A stretch of DNA of 64,000 nt. Source: Prochilodus magdalenae. Lineage: Eukaryota; Chordata; Actinopteri; Characiformes; Prochilodontidae. The position numbers and the translations under genes are program-made. Below are positions 1 to 10,592 of this stretch, piece by piece (position 1 is the first letter of the stretch; the number at the start of each line of letters is the position of its first letter). Under the pieces are notes generated by a model that did not search any database, was not told the origin of the DNA, and worked only from the letters and a program-made list of their open reading frames with translations. The stretch is from positions 631,001-695,000 of the forward strand of contig JAMWET010002871.1 in assembly GCA_024036415.1 (NCBI GenBank), read 5' to 3'.

Positions 1-435
1 CTGCACCCAGAAGGAGGTGTGGGAGTGCGGTGCAGGATCAATAACTGATGATACATTTAGACTGATATGATCAATATTTATTGAGCTACACATACAGAAG
101 CCTGTCTCTCAGTATGGCGTCATGCCGCCATGTTTGCTAACCCAACACGCCAAATGTCTCGGTATGGAGCTGTAGAGGTTCCTAATGGTGTCCTGTGATA
201 ATCCATCCCTTGCAGCTTCAATATTCTCACACAGTTCCTGCAGATGGTGCAGTAGGGGTGGAGGTGGAGTAACACAAGGCCTTCTGTGTCACATACTGCC
301 CTCTCTGGTGCCTTCATGTTATTACACAGCTTTTCCTGCTCCACCCTGCCTCCACCCACTCTCACACCTGCATCTGATTTAGAACTCACTACCTCAAATA
401 CTCCATTGTTGGCGCTGCCTTTTTGCGAAGTCTCT
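1..435. other. Unclassified sequence, probably old dispersed repeat
   Basis: No gene is recognised. A reading frame stays open on the minus strand through much of this stretch and into the next feature, but its peptide has no motif I know and it continues into an LTR-like segment, so I treat it as chance or a decayed mobile element. There is no splice, start or promoter evidence to support a host exon. Confidence 0.4.
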
Positions 436-638
436 GTTTCCACGTTTGAGTTCTGAGCCATGTTTCCCTGCTGTTCCTGTGTCTTGTAGTGTTTGTGTTT
501 ATTTCGATGTTTTTGACATGGTGTAGTCTGTATGGATATGTCTCTGTCGATGCCTTCCTGTGTTTTGACCCCTGCCTCCTGGACAAACCCAAATAAACCC
601 ACTTTGCGTTTGCAACCTGCCTCAACCTCCACGTTACA
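436..638 (+). repeat. LTR-like 3' end fragment
   Basis: This T- and C-rich stretch has the look of the R/U5 part of a fish gypsy-type LTR. A polyadenylation signal AATAAA lies at 592-597, followed about 40 bases later by the terminus 'acgttaca', the usual CA end. The layout (signal, then 'tttgcgtttgcaacctgcc', then a CA end) resembles the ends of the solo LTRs at 28319-28740 and 30918-31470. The 5' part is not recognisable and no target-site duplication could be assigned. The family name is inference. Confidence 0.4.
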
Positions 639-659
639 TTCTGGACATGTGACAACAAA

Positions 660-885
660 ATGTCCATCTTGGTGTTGACCACGGTGCCTCTATGGATTCT
701 TTGGTCGTCTCCACCAAGACAAAGCGGGACTCATGGGTGGCACCACTGCTCACCTAGCATGTCTCACGATGTCAAACCTACCCACCAAGTTTCAGTCCTA
801 TGGGTTGAGTCCTTCTGGGTGCAGCTATTTGTGGAGTATCCTGATATACACGTCTTTCAGAAGGAATGCCTCGTTATTGAGGCTA
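660..885 (+). repeat. Dispersed repeat shared with 53380-53510
   Basis: The core at 762-845 matches 53388-53465 closely: both run 'atgtctcac', then 'tcaaacc', then 'cacc', then 'tttca', then 'tgggttga', then 'ccttctgggtgca'. The two loci are 52 kb apart, so this is a dispersed repeat. Here it sits directly 5' of a Tc1-like transposase remnant and may belong to the same element. I cannot name the family. Confidence 0.5.
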
Positions 886-889
886 ATCA

Positions 890-1400
890 GGGGAAAACGC
901 TGAAAATTGGACATTGTAGCAATGAAAAAGGTCATGTGGTCTGAGGACTCCAAATTGACCCTACTCCAGAGCAATGGACATGTCGGGGTAAGAAGAGAGG
1001 TGTGTAAAATAGCGCACCCATTCTGCATAGCGTCCACCGTTAAAGCCTCTGGAGTCAGCATTATGACCTGGGGTGGCTTCAGTCTATTAGGTCCAGGGTC
1101 AACACATGTAATGTAGCAGTAGAATGAAGATCAGCTGAGCACCTGCATGTCCCGAATGACCAGGTTATCACATCAGTGGAGTTTTTTGTTCCCGATGGCA
1201 CGGGCATATTTCAGGACAATGGCAAGTTTTATTGGGTTGACATTGTGAAAGAGTGGTTCAGGGAGCATGAGGAATCATTTTCACACATGAATTGGCCACC
1301 GCAGACTCCTGACCTTAACCCCAATGAAAGACTTGGGAAAGTCTAGCTGGAGAAGACTTTATGAAGTGGTTCAGTTCTCTCACTGCCAACATAAAATCTG
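890..1400 (+). pseudogene. Tc1-like transposase remnant (DDE catalytic region)
   Basis: This is a broken copy of the catalytic half of a Tc1/mariner-superfamily transposase, a nuclear cut-and-paste DDE enzyme. From about 930 the plus strand reads VMWSEDSKLTLLQSNGHV, matching the family block around the first catalytic Asp (usually SDESKF). It continues through VRREV and SIMTWGGFS (usually SIMVWG). After an interruption near 1110 the frame resumes as FQDNGKFYWVDIVKEWF (family FQDDNA around the second Asp), then WPPQTPDLNPNERLGK (family WPPQSPDLNPIE around the third acidic residue). Frameshifts and altered residues show that it is dead. No terminal inverted repeats could be matched to it. The family assignment is secure from these motifs; the subfamily is not. 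Confidence 0.85.
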
Positions 1401-1834
1401 CACCTCTGGAAGGAAGGAAGTAGGTGCTGTTGATGTCGCATGGCTTTGTCGAATTTAAACTGCCATGACAGATTCTACAGAGAGTGCGACACATTTCGGC
1501 AGGACGTTTAGAGGGAAGGCATCTTCTTTAACAGCTTTCTAGACACCTGCTCATCCAGGGTTTCTGAAATTAAGGGTAGTGATAGAGAGTCTTTTCATCC
1601 TTGGCTGGAATAACAGCCTCTACTTTTCTGGGAAGGCTTTATACTAGATGTTGGAGCATTGCTGTGAAGATCTGATTGCAGCTAAAAGAGCATTAGAGAG
1701 ACCAGGTACTGATGATGGATGAGCATCTGGAGCATGAAGGCCACTCCAAGTCATCCCCAAAGTGTTAGATGGAGGTACATCACTAGGAAAAAGCTCCACT
1801 GCTCCAAAGCCCAATGCTGGATAGTCCTCTAGCT

Positions 1835-1906
1835 CAACGTTTCTCAACTCTGGAGGTACCCTTCTCGTCCCCTGCTCCCTATACACCTGTGTGTTAAGAA
1901 ACACAG
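1835..1906. mobile_element. hAT-type MITE, internally deleted copy in unit 1
   Basis: A 72 bp sequence begins 'caacgtttctcaact' and ends 'aagaaacacag'. It is bounded by the 8-mer ctctagct at 1827-1834 and 1907-1914. It is a shortened version of the element at 2719-2904. The 8-bp duplication and the CAG-TTTCTCAA type terminus are typical of hAT/Charlie non-autonomous elements. Confidence 0.65.
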
Positions 1907-2122
1907 CTCTAGCTGATGCTCATTATTTGGCAAGTCTCCAAAACATCCCATTCTACTGGAGCATTAGTGAGACCAGGGCTTTAGTGATACCAGGTACTGA
2001 TGATGGATGAGCATCTGGAGCATGAAGGCCACTCCAAGTCATCCGCAAAGTGTTAGATGGAGGTACATCACTAGGAAAAAGCTCCACTGCTCCAAAGCCC
2101 AATGCTGGATAGTCCTCTAGCT

Positions 2123-2194
2123 CAACGTTTCTCAACTCTGGAGGTACCCTTCTCGTCCCCGGCTCCCTATACACCTGTGTGTTAAGAAACACAG
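2123..2194. mobile_element. hAT-type MITE, internally deleted copy in unit 2
   Basis: This is nearly identical to the copy at 1835-1906, with the same 72 bp length and the same flanking 8-mer (2115-2122 and 2195-2202). It arose by duplication of the tandem unit, not by a separate insertion. Confidence 0.65.
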
Positions 2195-2417
2195 CTCTAG
2201 CTGATGCTCATTATTTGGCAAGTGCAAAGTCTCCAAAACATCCCATTCTACTGAAGCATTAGTGAGACCAGGGCTTTAGTGATGCCAGGTACTGATGATG
2301 GATGAGCATTTGGAGCTTGCAGGCCACTCCATGTTTTTCCCAAAGTGTTAGATGGAGGTACATCACTAGGAAAAAGTTCCACTGCTCCAAAGCTCAATGT
2401 TGGATAGCCCTCTAGCT

Positions 2418-2495
2418 CAGCATTTCTCAACTCTGGCCCTGGAGGTACCCTCCTGGTCCCCTTCTCCCTACACAACCGTGTGTTAAGAAATACTG
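2418..2495. mobile_element. hAT-type MITE, internally deleted copy in unit 3
   Basis: A 78 bp copy begins 'cagcatttctcaact' and is flanked by ctctagct at 2410-2417 and ctccagct at 2496-2503 (one mismatch). It is slightly longer inside than the copies in units 1 and 2. Confidence 0.6.
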
Positions 2496-2718
2496 CTCCA
2501 GCTGATGCTCACTATATGGCAAGTGCAAAGTCTCCAAAACATCCCATCCTGTTGGAGCCTTAGTAAAACCAGGGCTTTAGTGATACCAGGTACTGATGAT
2601 GGATGAGCATCTGGAGCAGGAACGCCACTCCAAGTCATCCCCAAAGTGTTAGATGGAGGTACATCACTAGGAAAAAGTTCCACTGCTCCAAAGCCCAATG
2701 CTGGATAGTCCTCTAGCT

Positions 2719-2904
2719 CAGCGTTTCTCAACTCTGGTCCTGGAGGTACCCTGCTCTGCCCATGTTAGTGTTTTTTCCGACTCCCAGCACACCTGATTCA
2801 ACCAGCTCATTAACAAGCCCTTGTAGGCAGTGGTGTGTTAAAGCAGGTCATCCACTAAAAGGTGCAGGGCAGTGTGCCTCCAGAACCAGGGTTGGGAAAC
2901 ACCG
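2719..2904. mobile_element. hAT-type non-autonomous element (MITE), fullest copy
   Basis: The element starts 'cagcgtttctcaactctgg' and ends 'ccagggttgggaaacaccg'. These termini are imperfect inverted repeats of the hAT/Charlie kind. The 8-mer ctctagct occurs at 2711-2718 and again at 2905-2912, giving an exact 8-bp target-site duplication, the length made by hAT transposases. There is no coding capacity in its 186 bp, so it would need a transposase in trans. It is the only copy in the array that keeps the full interior. Confidence 0.85.
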
Positions 2905-3122
2905 CTCTAGCTGATAATCACTATTTGGCAAGTGCAAAGTCTCCAAAACATCCCATTCTGTTGGAGCATTAGTGAGAGCAGGGCTTTAGTGATAGCAGGT
3001 ACTGATGATGGACGAGCATCTGGAGAATGAACGCCACTCCAAGTGTTAGATGGAGGTGAGAAACACTGCTCTAGTGGATACTCACTATTTGGCAAGTGCA
3101 AAGGCTCCAAAACATCCCATTC

Positions 3123-4605
3123 TACAGGCAGTGATTTTTTAAGAAATGAGTTTCTAAGGAAGGTTTAAAAAGTTTCAGTGTTCATGCCGTCATTGTTTCG
3201 AAAGCTAATAACTTGATATGAGACACACCACGCTTTGGTGGTCCGAGACCTCTTGTAATTATTCAGTAACTGCTATAAATCATTCAATAGCAATGATGGA
3301 ACTAACGCTGTGTAGGTGTGAGAGTGAAGAATTGAGGCATTCAATATTCAGGAATCTCAAATTCACAGTTTTTTTTCTCTGCTCTTGACACACACAAACT
3401 TTCAGCTGTTCAGCTTTTCTGTTGGAGCATGTGGGCCATCGGAAAGCCTCTCCTGCTGCCGGAGTGCTAAGCTCCCGCAGGCGCATCGCCTGCAGCACAG
3501 TCTGCAAAGCGCCGGCCCCGCCAGTAGGGGGCCTGCCACCCACCGCTCGCAGATCGTCTTCTTTTCTCCCACAGTTTCTCTGCACCATGCCGGGGCTGCC
3601 TCTTGTTCCTAATGCAATTTGTTCCCTTATATAAAGCCCGTGCTGAAAATAACTAGACTACCCACAATATGTGTTGAAATGGAACGCATGGGAAGATGGT
3701 GGCGGAGGAATGGGTGGTGGGGGGTGGTGGGGTGAACAAAACAAAGCACAGCGCTGCAAAAAAATGAAAATGGGAGCGACACGCAGATGTCGGTTTGGGA
3801 AATTCGACTCTTTACTGGATGGGAATGAATTGGGCTTTTGAAAACAGGAAGAGCAGGAAACGAAGGAAGAGGCAGAGGAAAAAACAGAAACAGAAATGTG
3901 TGCCATTCACGGTTTAGAGGGGCTTTTCTTTTTTTCCGCGCTCCGGCTCCGCAGACGCTGAAAAGTGAACGGCTTGGCTGCGACCCACGCCGAGTTATTA
4001 CAGCAATTAAGGTCAAATTGGCCCGAAAAAGGCCTGAATGGAAAGTTTAGGACCCTCCATGTTCACAAATAGCAGAAACAGGGCAGCGGGCTCCGCAAGG
4101 ACAAAAGGCTCTGTTTTATTCCCGAACGCTAAAGCGCACAAAGAGCTGCCGGTGCCTCGCTCAGGACGCAGTCACCCAAACGAGAGCCGTAACAATAGCA
4201 GAACACGGGGCGAGTTTGTATAAATTTTTGAAAAGCACTCGGACGTGAAAAGAACCCCCTTCTAATCGAGAATTCCAAAGGTCGAGTCGTAGGAGCAGGA
4301 AACGACTCGAGTGAAGCTGCTGCTGCTGGGGCAAAAGTCCCAGAGCATCAACGGGAGAAGCAGAACAACACAGGATGTGGGAGGAAAACAGCACACAAAG
4401 ACATCAATAATGGAGCTGTGTTAAAAATTGAAATCGGCAGATCAGATTGCTTTTTGTATGCAAAAAAAGAAATACGGCGTACGCCATACCGACTGTCAGC
4501 GTCAGCGTGGAAGAGTGTCGCGCCTCTTCCGCCCGTTATCAGGCCTCACGCGCCTAACACCGTCTGTCACAATTATAGCTTTCAATGGCACAGTCTTTTT
4601 GCTGA
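3123..4605. other. High-complexity non-coding stretch
   Basis: I see no gene or repeat here. The stretch around 3440-3600 is GC-rich and CpG-containing, and 3640-4400 is mixed-composition unique sequence. Short open frames on both strands have no recognisable domains. Conserved non-coding sequence is possible but cannot be shown from one genome. Confidence 0.5.
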
Positions 4606-5612
4606 GGGTTGAGTTCAGGCGTGAGTTCAGGAGTGAGTTCTGGCGTGAGTTCAGGCGTGAGTTCAGGTGTGAGTTCAGGGCGTGAGTTCAGGCGTGAGTT
4701 CAGGGCGTGAGTTCAGGCGTGAGTTCAGGGCGTGAGTTCAGGGAGTGAGTTCAGGCGTGAGTTCATGCATGAGTTCAGGGCGTGAGTTCAGGGAGTGAGT
4801 TCAGGCGTGAGTTCAGGGAGTGAGTTCAGGCGTGAGTTCAGGGCGTGAGTTCAGGGCGTGAGTTCAGGGCGTGAGTTCAGGCGTGAGTTCAGGCGTGAGT
4901 TCATGCATGAGTTCAGGGCGTGAGTTCAGGAAGTGAGTTCTGGCGTGAGTTCAGGCGTGAGTTCAGGCGTGAGTTCAGACGTGAGTTCAGGGCGTGAGTT
5001 CAGGCGTGAGTTCAGGCGTGAGTTCAGGCGTGAGTTCAGGCGTGAGTTCAGGCGTGAGTTCAGGAGTGAGTTCAGGCTTGAGTTTAGGCATGAGTTCAGG
5101 GCGTGAGTTCAGGCGTGAGTTCAGGAGTGAGTTCAGGCGTGAGTTCAGGGCGTGAGTTCAGGCGTGAGTTCAGGAGTGAGTTCAGGCGTGAGTTCAGGAG
5201 TGAGTTCAGGCGTGAGTTCAGGCGTGAGTTCAGGCGTGAGTTCAGGCGTGAGTTCAGGAGTGAGTTCAGGTGTGAGTTCAGGGTGTGAGTTCAGGCATGA
5301 GTTCAGGACTGAGTTCAGGCGTGAGTTCAGGCGTGAGTTCAGGAGTGAGTTCAGGCGTGAGTTCAGGCGTGAGTTCAGGAGTGAGTTCAGGCTTGAGTTC
5401 AGGCATGAGTTCAGGACTGAGTTCAGGGCGTGAGTTCAGGGCGTGAGTTCAGGAGTGAGTTTAGGCGTGAGTTCAGGACTGAGTTCAGGGCGTGAGTTCA
5501 GGCGTGAGTTCAGGCGTGAGTTCAGGGCGTGAGTTCAGGCGTGAGTTCAGGACTGAGTTCAGGCGTGAGTTCAGGACTGAGTTCAGGCGTGAGTTCAGGA
5601 CTGAGTTCAGTT
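4606..5612. repeat. Minisatellite, 12-13 bp unit 'gagttcaggcgt'
   Basis: About 80 copies of a 12-13 bp unit run without a break for 1 kb. Common variants are 'gagttcagggcgt', 'gagttcaggagt', 'gagttcatgcat' and 'gagttcaggact'. Where several 12-mers follow each other the frame stays open and gives peptides made of EFRR/EFRS. These are by-products of the repeat. Variant order suggests local higher-order duplications, for example the gcttgag, gcatgag, gactgag runs near 5070, 5290 and 5390. Confidence 0.95.
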
Positions 5613-5940
5613 TGGCAGGATTTAATGCAGGGCTAGGTTAGGACTAAGTTTAGTGTTGTTCATTGTGGGGTTTAGTACTGCGGTGAGTACTGAGTTCTGG
5701 ATTGACTTTGGGCCGGGTTCATTGCTGAGTTTACAGTTGAATTCAGGATTGAGTTGAGGGCCAAGTTCAGGACTTAGTTTAAAACTGTGTTCAAGGGTGG
5801 AGTTTTGGAGTAGGTTGGGTGGTGAGTTCAGGGTTTTATGCAGGACTGAGTTTAGGTTTGAGTGCAGGATTGAGTTCAGTGATCAGTTCAGGATTGAGAG
5901 CAGTACTGTGGTCAGTATGAGGTCAAGTTTAGGTTCTGTG
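5613..5940. repeat. Degenerate flank of the 12 bp minisatellite
   Basis: The 'gagttcagg' motif continues at irregular spacing with many substitutions ('gagttctgg', 'gagttgagg', 'gagtttagg', 'gagttcagt'). This is the decayed edge of the array, older than its homogeneous core. Confidence 0.8.
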
Positions 5941-6430
5941 TCGGTTTCAATGTTAACCTCAGAAACTGAGACCCGGCTTGTTGCCAGGACGGGCGGCGGT
6001 GACAAATCAGAGAATCCTGGAGGAGGCAGCGAGCAGACGAAGCGTTCAGAGCTCCTAACACTCCTGCTGACAGCTACTTACAGCAGGCAGGGTTGACAGC
6101 GCGTCCCTGTACGCACACCCAAGCCCTCTGATGCTGCAGGAAAAATAATACGCCTCTTTCGCTTTCTCTGTCTCTCTCTCTCTCTCTCTCTCTCCCAGCG
6201 AAACCTCCTCCTCGACAAACACTCTTAGCACGCTGGAACAAACCAGAGGCTAATCGGCTTTCAGATACTCCACTGATAGCTTTATACAACAAGCAGAGCC
6301 CGGCTCCAAATCTTATCAGATGATTGTTGGAGTGAATCGAGTAGATGTGGCTTTTCCTTTCAGACAAGAATGCAGTAAAAGACACGGTTCGAGTTCGGAA
6401 AACGACAGCATCCGTTTAAAGACAACAAAG
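5941..6430. other. Non-coding stretch with a (TC)n microsatellite
   Basis: Unique sequence containing a (TC)n tract at about 6165-6195. No gene is supported. The minus-strand open frame crossing the tract encodes RERERE-type residues from the repeat itself. Confidence 0.7.
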
Positions 6431-8720
6431 ATATTAAAGAGGTAGAGGAGCAGTCGTCCCCAGAGCAGGGACTATTACAGCTACGTCTTCAGAGTGGGCT
6501 ATACATGTCTAAATTCTGTCTCCCTGCTACAATAATGCTAATTCCAGCTAGCATAGCTATTCAAATCTAGCAGGGTAGGTGCGCTAAGATAATAGCAATT
6601 CACTTGAACATTTTTAGGGTACTCTGGATTAAATATGGACATTTGATGCTTGGTTTAGTTCAATACTGTAGAAAACAAAACCAAAAAAAACCCAAATTGT
6701 ATATTTATATTAATACTCTAAATTCTGTCACGACCCTGCTACGATAATGCTAATTCCAGCTAGCATAGCTGTTCAAATCTAGCAGTATAGATGCGCCACG
6801 ATAATAGCGATTCATTTGAACATGAATTGAGCGATTCATTTGTTTTGGGGCATTCTGGATTAAATTTGTATATATATGTAAAGATTGTTTTGTTTCAATA
6901 CTGTATAACACAAATTAAAATTTTGGTTTATATTTATACTATGAAAAAATATTTAAAAAAATAAAGATATTAAAGTCGTACAGGAGCATAACTAGGACTA
7001 TTAGGGCTCAGATTGGGCCACATATGCCCACTTTCAATCAAAACTGAGGAACAACACTGCTAATATATTGTTAGTTTCAGCTAGCATAGCTATGGGAATC
7101 TGGTAGTATGGTGGCGCTAAGATAATGGCACTTCACATGACCTCTCTGATAGGGTATTGTAGATTAAATATGGACATTTTGATGCTTGGTTTAGTTCAAT
7201 ACTGTAGAAAAAAAAAAAGAAATACCAAAAATTATATTTATATTAATACGCAATTAATAATACTGACTAAGTACTAAATACTATATTAATTAATACTCAC
7301 TAAATTCTGTCCCTGCTACAATAATGCTAATTTCAGCTAGCATAGCTATTCAAATCTAGCAGTATATGTGCGCTATGATAATAGCAATTCATTTGAACTT
7401 TTTTGGGGCATTCTAGATTACATTTGGAAGTTTAAGATTATTTTGTTTTAATAGTGTAGAAAACAAAATAAAATTTATATTTGGTTTGGTATTGATTTAT
7501 ATTTATACTATAAAAAATGATAAACAATTAAGGATGCACAGGAGCAGTCATCCCCAGAACTGGGACTATTAGGGCTCAGACTGGGCCACATATGCCCACT
7601 TTCAATCAAAACTGAGGATAATAATATATTGCTAGTTTCAGCTAGCATAGCTATGGAAATCTGGTAGTATGGTGGCGCTAAGATAGTGGCAATTCACTTG
7701 AACATTTTTAGGGTATTCTAGATTAAATAGGGACATTTGATGCTTGGTTTCTGTCCATTTTTATACTGTATAAACATCTCAAAATAACATTTTGGTTTAT
7801 ATTATTAAAAATTTCATAAGCTTATCAATTAAAGACTCATGTACAATAGCAGTCATTCCTCAGATTTACCTCAGGAAACTTTTTGTTTATAATAGTTAGA
7901 CAACTATTAGGGCTCAGATTGGGCCACATATGCCCACTTTCAATCAAAACTGAGGAACAACACTGCTAATATATTGCTAGTTTCAGCTAGCATAGCTATG
8001 GAAATCTGGTAGTATGGTGGCGCTAAGATGATGGCAATTCACTTGAACATTTTTAGGGTATTCTAGATTAAATAGGGACATTTGATGCTTGGTTTAGTCC
8101 AATACTGTATAACACAAAATAACATTTTGGTTTATATTATTAAAAATTATAAACAATTAAAGATGTACAATAGCAGTCATTCCCAGAACTGGGACTATTA
8201 GGGCTCAGATTGGGTCCAGTATGTCCACTTTCAATCAAAACTGAGGAAAAACACTGCTAATATATTGCTAGTTTCAGCTAGCCGTAGTATGATGGCTCTA
8301 AGATAATGGCAGTTCACCATATAAGCTGTATTGTTTTAATATTTTATCAAGTAAAATAATGCATATTTTGATATTTATACAAATACAAGTTAAGAGTCCT
8401 CCCCAAAACTAAGACTGTTAGAGCTAGGTCATCAGGTTGAGCTAGAAATATCTCAATTCTGTCCAAACCCTGCTACAATAACGCTAATTCCAGTTAGCAT
8501 AGCTACATAAACCTGCTAGTATTGATGCACTACAATAATAACAATACCCTTAAAGATTTGTTGGGCATTCTAGATTAAATATAGACTTTCTAAGCCTGTT
8601 TGGTTTTAAATAAATGAGTATGGGAACAGTCATCCAAGTAAGCGCTAGGCCTTCAAAACTGAGGAACAAACATTTCTGTAATAATGCTCATTTTTGCTAG
8701 CATCCTATGGGAGTCTACTT
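6431..8720. repeat. Diverged tandem array, nine units of about 200-350 bp
   Basis: The landmark 'cagctagcatagct' or a close variant occurs near 6546, 6752, 7076, 7331, 7635, 7981, 8271, 8485 and 8691. Two unit types exist. Type A has 'ctgctacaataatgctaattc' before the landmark (6546, 6752, 7331, 8485). Type B has 'gccacatatgcccactttc' and 'tcaaaactgagga' (7076, 7635, 7981, and 8271 in a mutated form). Both are usually followed by 'gcgctaagataatgg', then 'cattctagattaaat'. Copies have diverged by substitutions and indels, so the array is old. There is no coding content. Confidence 0.85.
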
Positions 8721-9782
8721 TCACATTAGCACTTAGCTAACTGCAATTGAGCATGCCTTTTTGGGTTTCCTGGTTAAACATGGATATCTAAAGCTTATAA
8801 AAAGGACCTTCAGACGTCCTAACCAATGTCGAAGATACTGTAGCTTGGCTGTATCCACCTGGGTACCACTGAGAAGGAAAATCCACATTGGTCAGTTTGT
8901 ATGTTGGATGTTTTAAAAAATCTTAGCCCCCTAAGAGTTCCCTGCCACCAAGAACGTTTCAGACTGCTATGCAAAGTTCAGATGGCCACCTCAGACATGT
9001 GTGGTCAACCGATACCTGGGCTAACTGGCACAACTACACACCCAACATTTTGTGTTGGAGCCGGCAGGAGCTTCCCTCAACACCGGGACGTCTCAATATG
9101 TGGTCTGCCAGCCACCTTCTGTTGGCTCGTTTATTACTCCCCAAGAAAAATGACCAGAGAAAAGCCTACAGGTTCCCGTTTCAGCGGTGTAATTAAACCC
9201 ACATCTGTCTCTGATTAGCCACGGTCATCTCCGTCCCAGTTACTCCTAAACGGCACAATTTGGGGCTTTTCGGGCTTGTTTTCTCCCACACTCAGCATTT
9301 CCCTCCTCGCCGTAATTCAGACCAGCAACGATCTGTAGGAGACGGATCTGAAGAACCTGGGGATTAATTGGGGTCCTCTGGAAACGTGCGATTATTTCCG
9401 CATTCTTCTTCATTTTAATGAACTCGAGCGCGCCTGGATGCCAGACTTTCGCATTAAGAAAGGGTTATTTATTACCTCACCTTTTTATTTATGTATTTAT
9501 TCATCAAGGAATCCTGCTTTTTATGCTTCGCTGGCAAAAAAAAAAAATAGGCTTGTAGATATTTATCGCAGGACTGGTCCGTACTCCAGGTTTTGTGAAA
9601 GAGTGTCATCCTTCATTTATTTCATTTCCAGTTCATTTCAGTGCATGTTTTCTAGGTTATATTCCTGAGAAGATTAGATAAAAGCTCCCTGGACAAATAA
9701 TTAGACACCTCTGTTATGTTCTGGGGGGCGCAGGGGGTTAGGTAGGTGGTAATGGGCTCTTGGGTTGAGGTGACGATACATT
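8721..9782. other. High-complexity non-coding block
   Basis: Unique sequence with a plus-strand frame at 8901-9218 (105 codons) that shows no recognised domain, no signal peptide and no flanking splice sites I trust. The part at 9200-9440 has mixed GC and motifs such as 'attaattgggg' and 'cattttaatgaact' that suit a regulatory element. This is a weak candidate conserved element. Confidence 0.3.
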
Positions 9783-9835
9783 GGAACCACGGTGGCTACA
9801 AATTGAGCTGCTGGACAACCAGGTTTCACCTGTAG
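9783..9835. repeat. Direct repeat, left copy (partner 10544-10592)
   Basis: About 50 bp ('tggctacaaattgagctgct', then 'ggacaaccaggtttca') recurs in the same orientation about 760 bp downstream with a few differences. The pair brackets HTH copy A and a SINE. Confidence 0.75.
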
Positions 9836-9934
9836 CTCATCATCTTACAGAGGAACGGCCGTTCTCACGTTCACTGAGATGTGAATGTAGCTGATTGACA
9901 TGATGAACATTCAGGAGCTTTCACACATCTGAAT

Positions 9935-10165
9935 CGCCAGGCTAAAAGGAGTGGCTGCATGTGGGCGTGGCCAAAGACCGTAGTGTGAAGGAAGTAGCTG
10001 AATCTGCAGGTGTATGGATGCGTACGGTCATACGGGTCTACCAGCAGTGGCTGAAATCCCAGTCTACAGGGAAGGCATCCACCACATCTGGACCAACACA
10101 TGCCAAACCCAGTCCCAGCTGTTAGTGGTGCTGATGGAGGTAGTACACAGTTTCAGGTACGTTTT
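9935..10165 (+). mobile_element. Transposase N-terminal HTH remnant, family copy A
   Basis: One of three copies in the window (also 21436-21790 and 50455-50870). A plus-strand frame from about 9962 reads VGVAKDRSVKEVAES, then AGVWMRTVIRVYQQWLK. The arrangement of a helix, a turn and a second helix with VYQQW resembles the DNA-binding helix-turn-helix at the start of Tc1/mariner-type transposases. No catalytic domain follows. The family link is inferred from the HTH pattern only. Downstream 'catccaccacatctggacc' is shared with copy C, and 'ccagtcccagctgttag' is the counterpart of 'ccaatcccagctgtta' in copy B. Confidence 0.55.
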
Positions 10166-10335
10166 AGTCACAGGGGACTGTTGTTTGGTCAGATGGGCTT
10201 TGTTGGCTTGCATATTGAAGGGAAAGGCCAAAGGAAACTGTAAGAAGACAACCCAAAGCCATGGGTCTGAAAGGATGTGTAGCTCCAGAAGGCCTCGCTG
10301 AGAAAACAGAAGACCAAGAACATATCAGACTCTCC

Positions 10336-10548
10336 ATTTACATTTACGGCATTTAGCTGACGCTCTTATCCAGAGCGACTTACAAGGTTAGTGATTACAG
10401 GTAGGCCAGTGTAGTGTTAGGAGTCTTGCCCAAGGACTCTTATCGGTGTAGCTCAGCATAGTCACCCAGACTGGGATTCGAACCCCAGTCTCCCACATGT
10501 AGAGGTAGCACCCTGAGTAGTGGTGTTACCCACTGAGCTACACCAACC
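10336..10548 (-). mobile_element. tRNA-derived SINE, copy 1
   Basis: Read on the minus strand it starts 'ggttggtgtagctcagtggg'. This includes a good RNA polymerase III A box (TAGCTCAGTGG). It then has a B box (GGTTCGAATCC type), a body with 'agagtccttgggcaagact', and the conserved fish SINE tail 'ctctggataagagcg', then 'cagctaaatgccgtaaatg'. Similar tails occur in fish HAmo- and V-SINE-like families, whose copying depends on a partner LINE; the exact family is not certain. It is nearly full length and one of the better kept copies. Confidence 0.9.
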
Positions 10549-10592
10549 ACGTGGCTACAAACTGAGCTGCTGGACAACCAGGTTTCATCTAC
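10544..10592. repeat. Direct repeat, right copy (partner 9783-9835)
   Basis: It reads 'gtggctacaaactgagctgc', then 'tggacaaccaggtttcatc', matching 9783-9835 in direct orientation. It abuts the 5' end of SINE copy 1. Confidence 0.75.

Larger units (their letters stand above)
1646..3122. repeat. Tandem array, five units of about 288-300 bp (last longer)
   Basis: Five head-to-tail units can be counted using 'agatggagg' as a landmark (about 1768, 2056, 2351, 2652 and 3049). Spacings are 288, 295, 301 and 397. Each unit carries 'ccaggtactgatgatgg', then 'gagcatctgg', then 'ccactcc', then 'tactggatag' or similar, and ends with 'ggcaagtgcaaagtctcc'. The 397 spacing is explained by a longer copy of an embedded MITE in the fourth unit. 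The similar minus-strand peptides in each unit follow from the repetition and are not genes. Confidence 0.9.

Noticed and set aside
120..632. A 170-codon minus-strand frame
   Set aside because: It runs antisense through an LTR-like 3' end and shows no domain. A host exon would need splice and transcript support.
10336..10548. A possible functional tRNA gene (A and B boxes present)
   Set aside because: The tRNA-like head lacks a full cloverleaf and is followed by a SINE body and tail repeated at four more loci, so it is a SINE.
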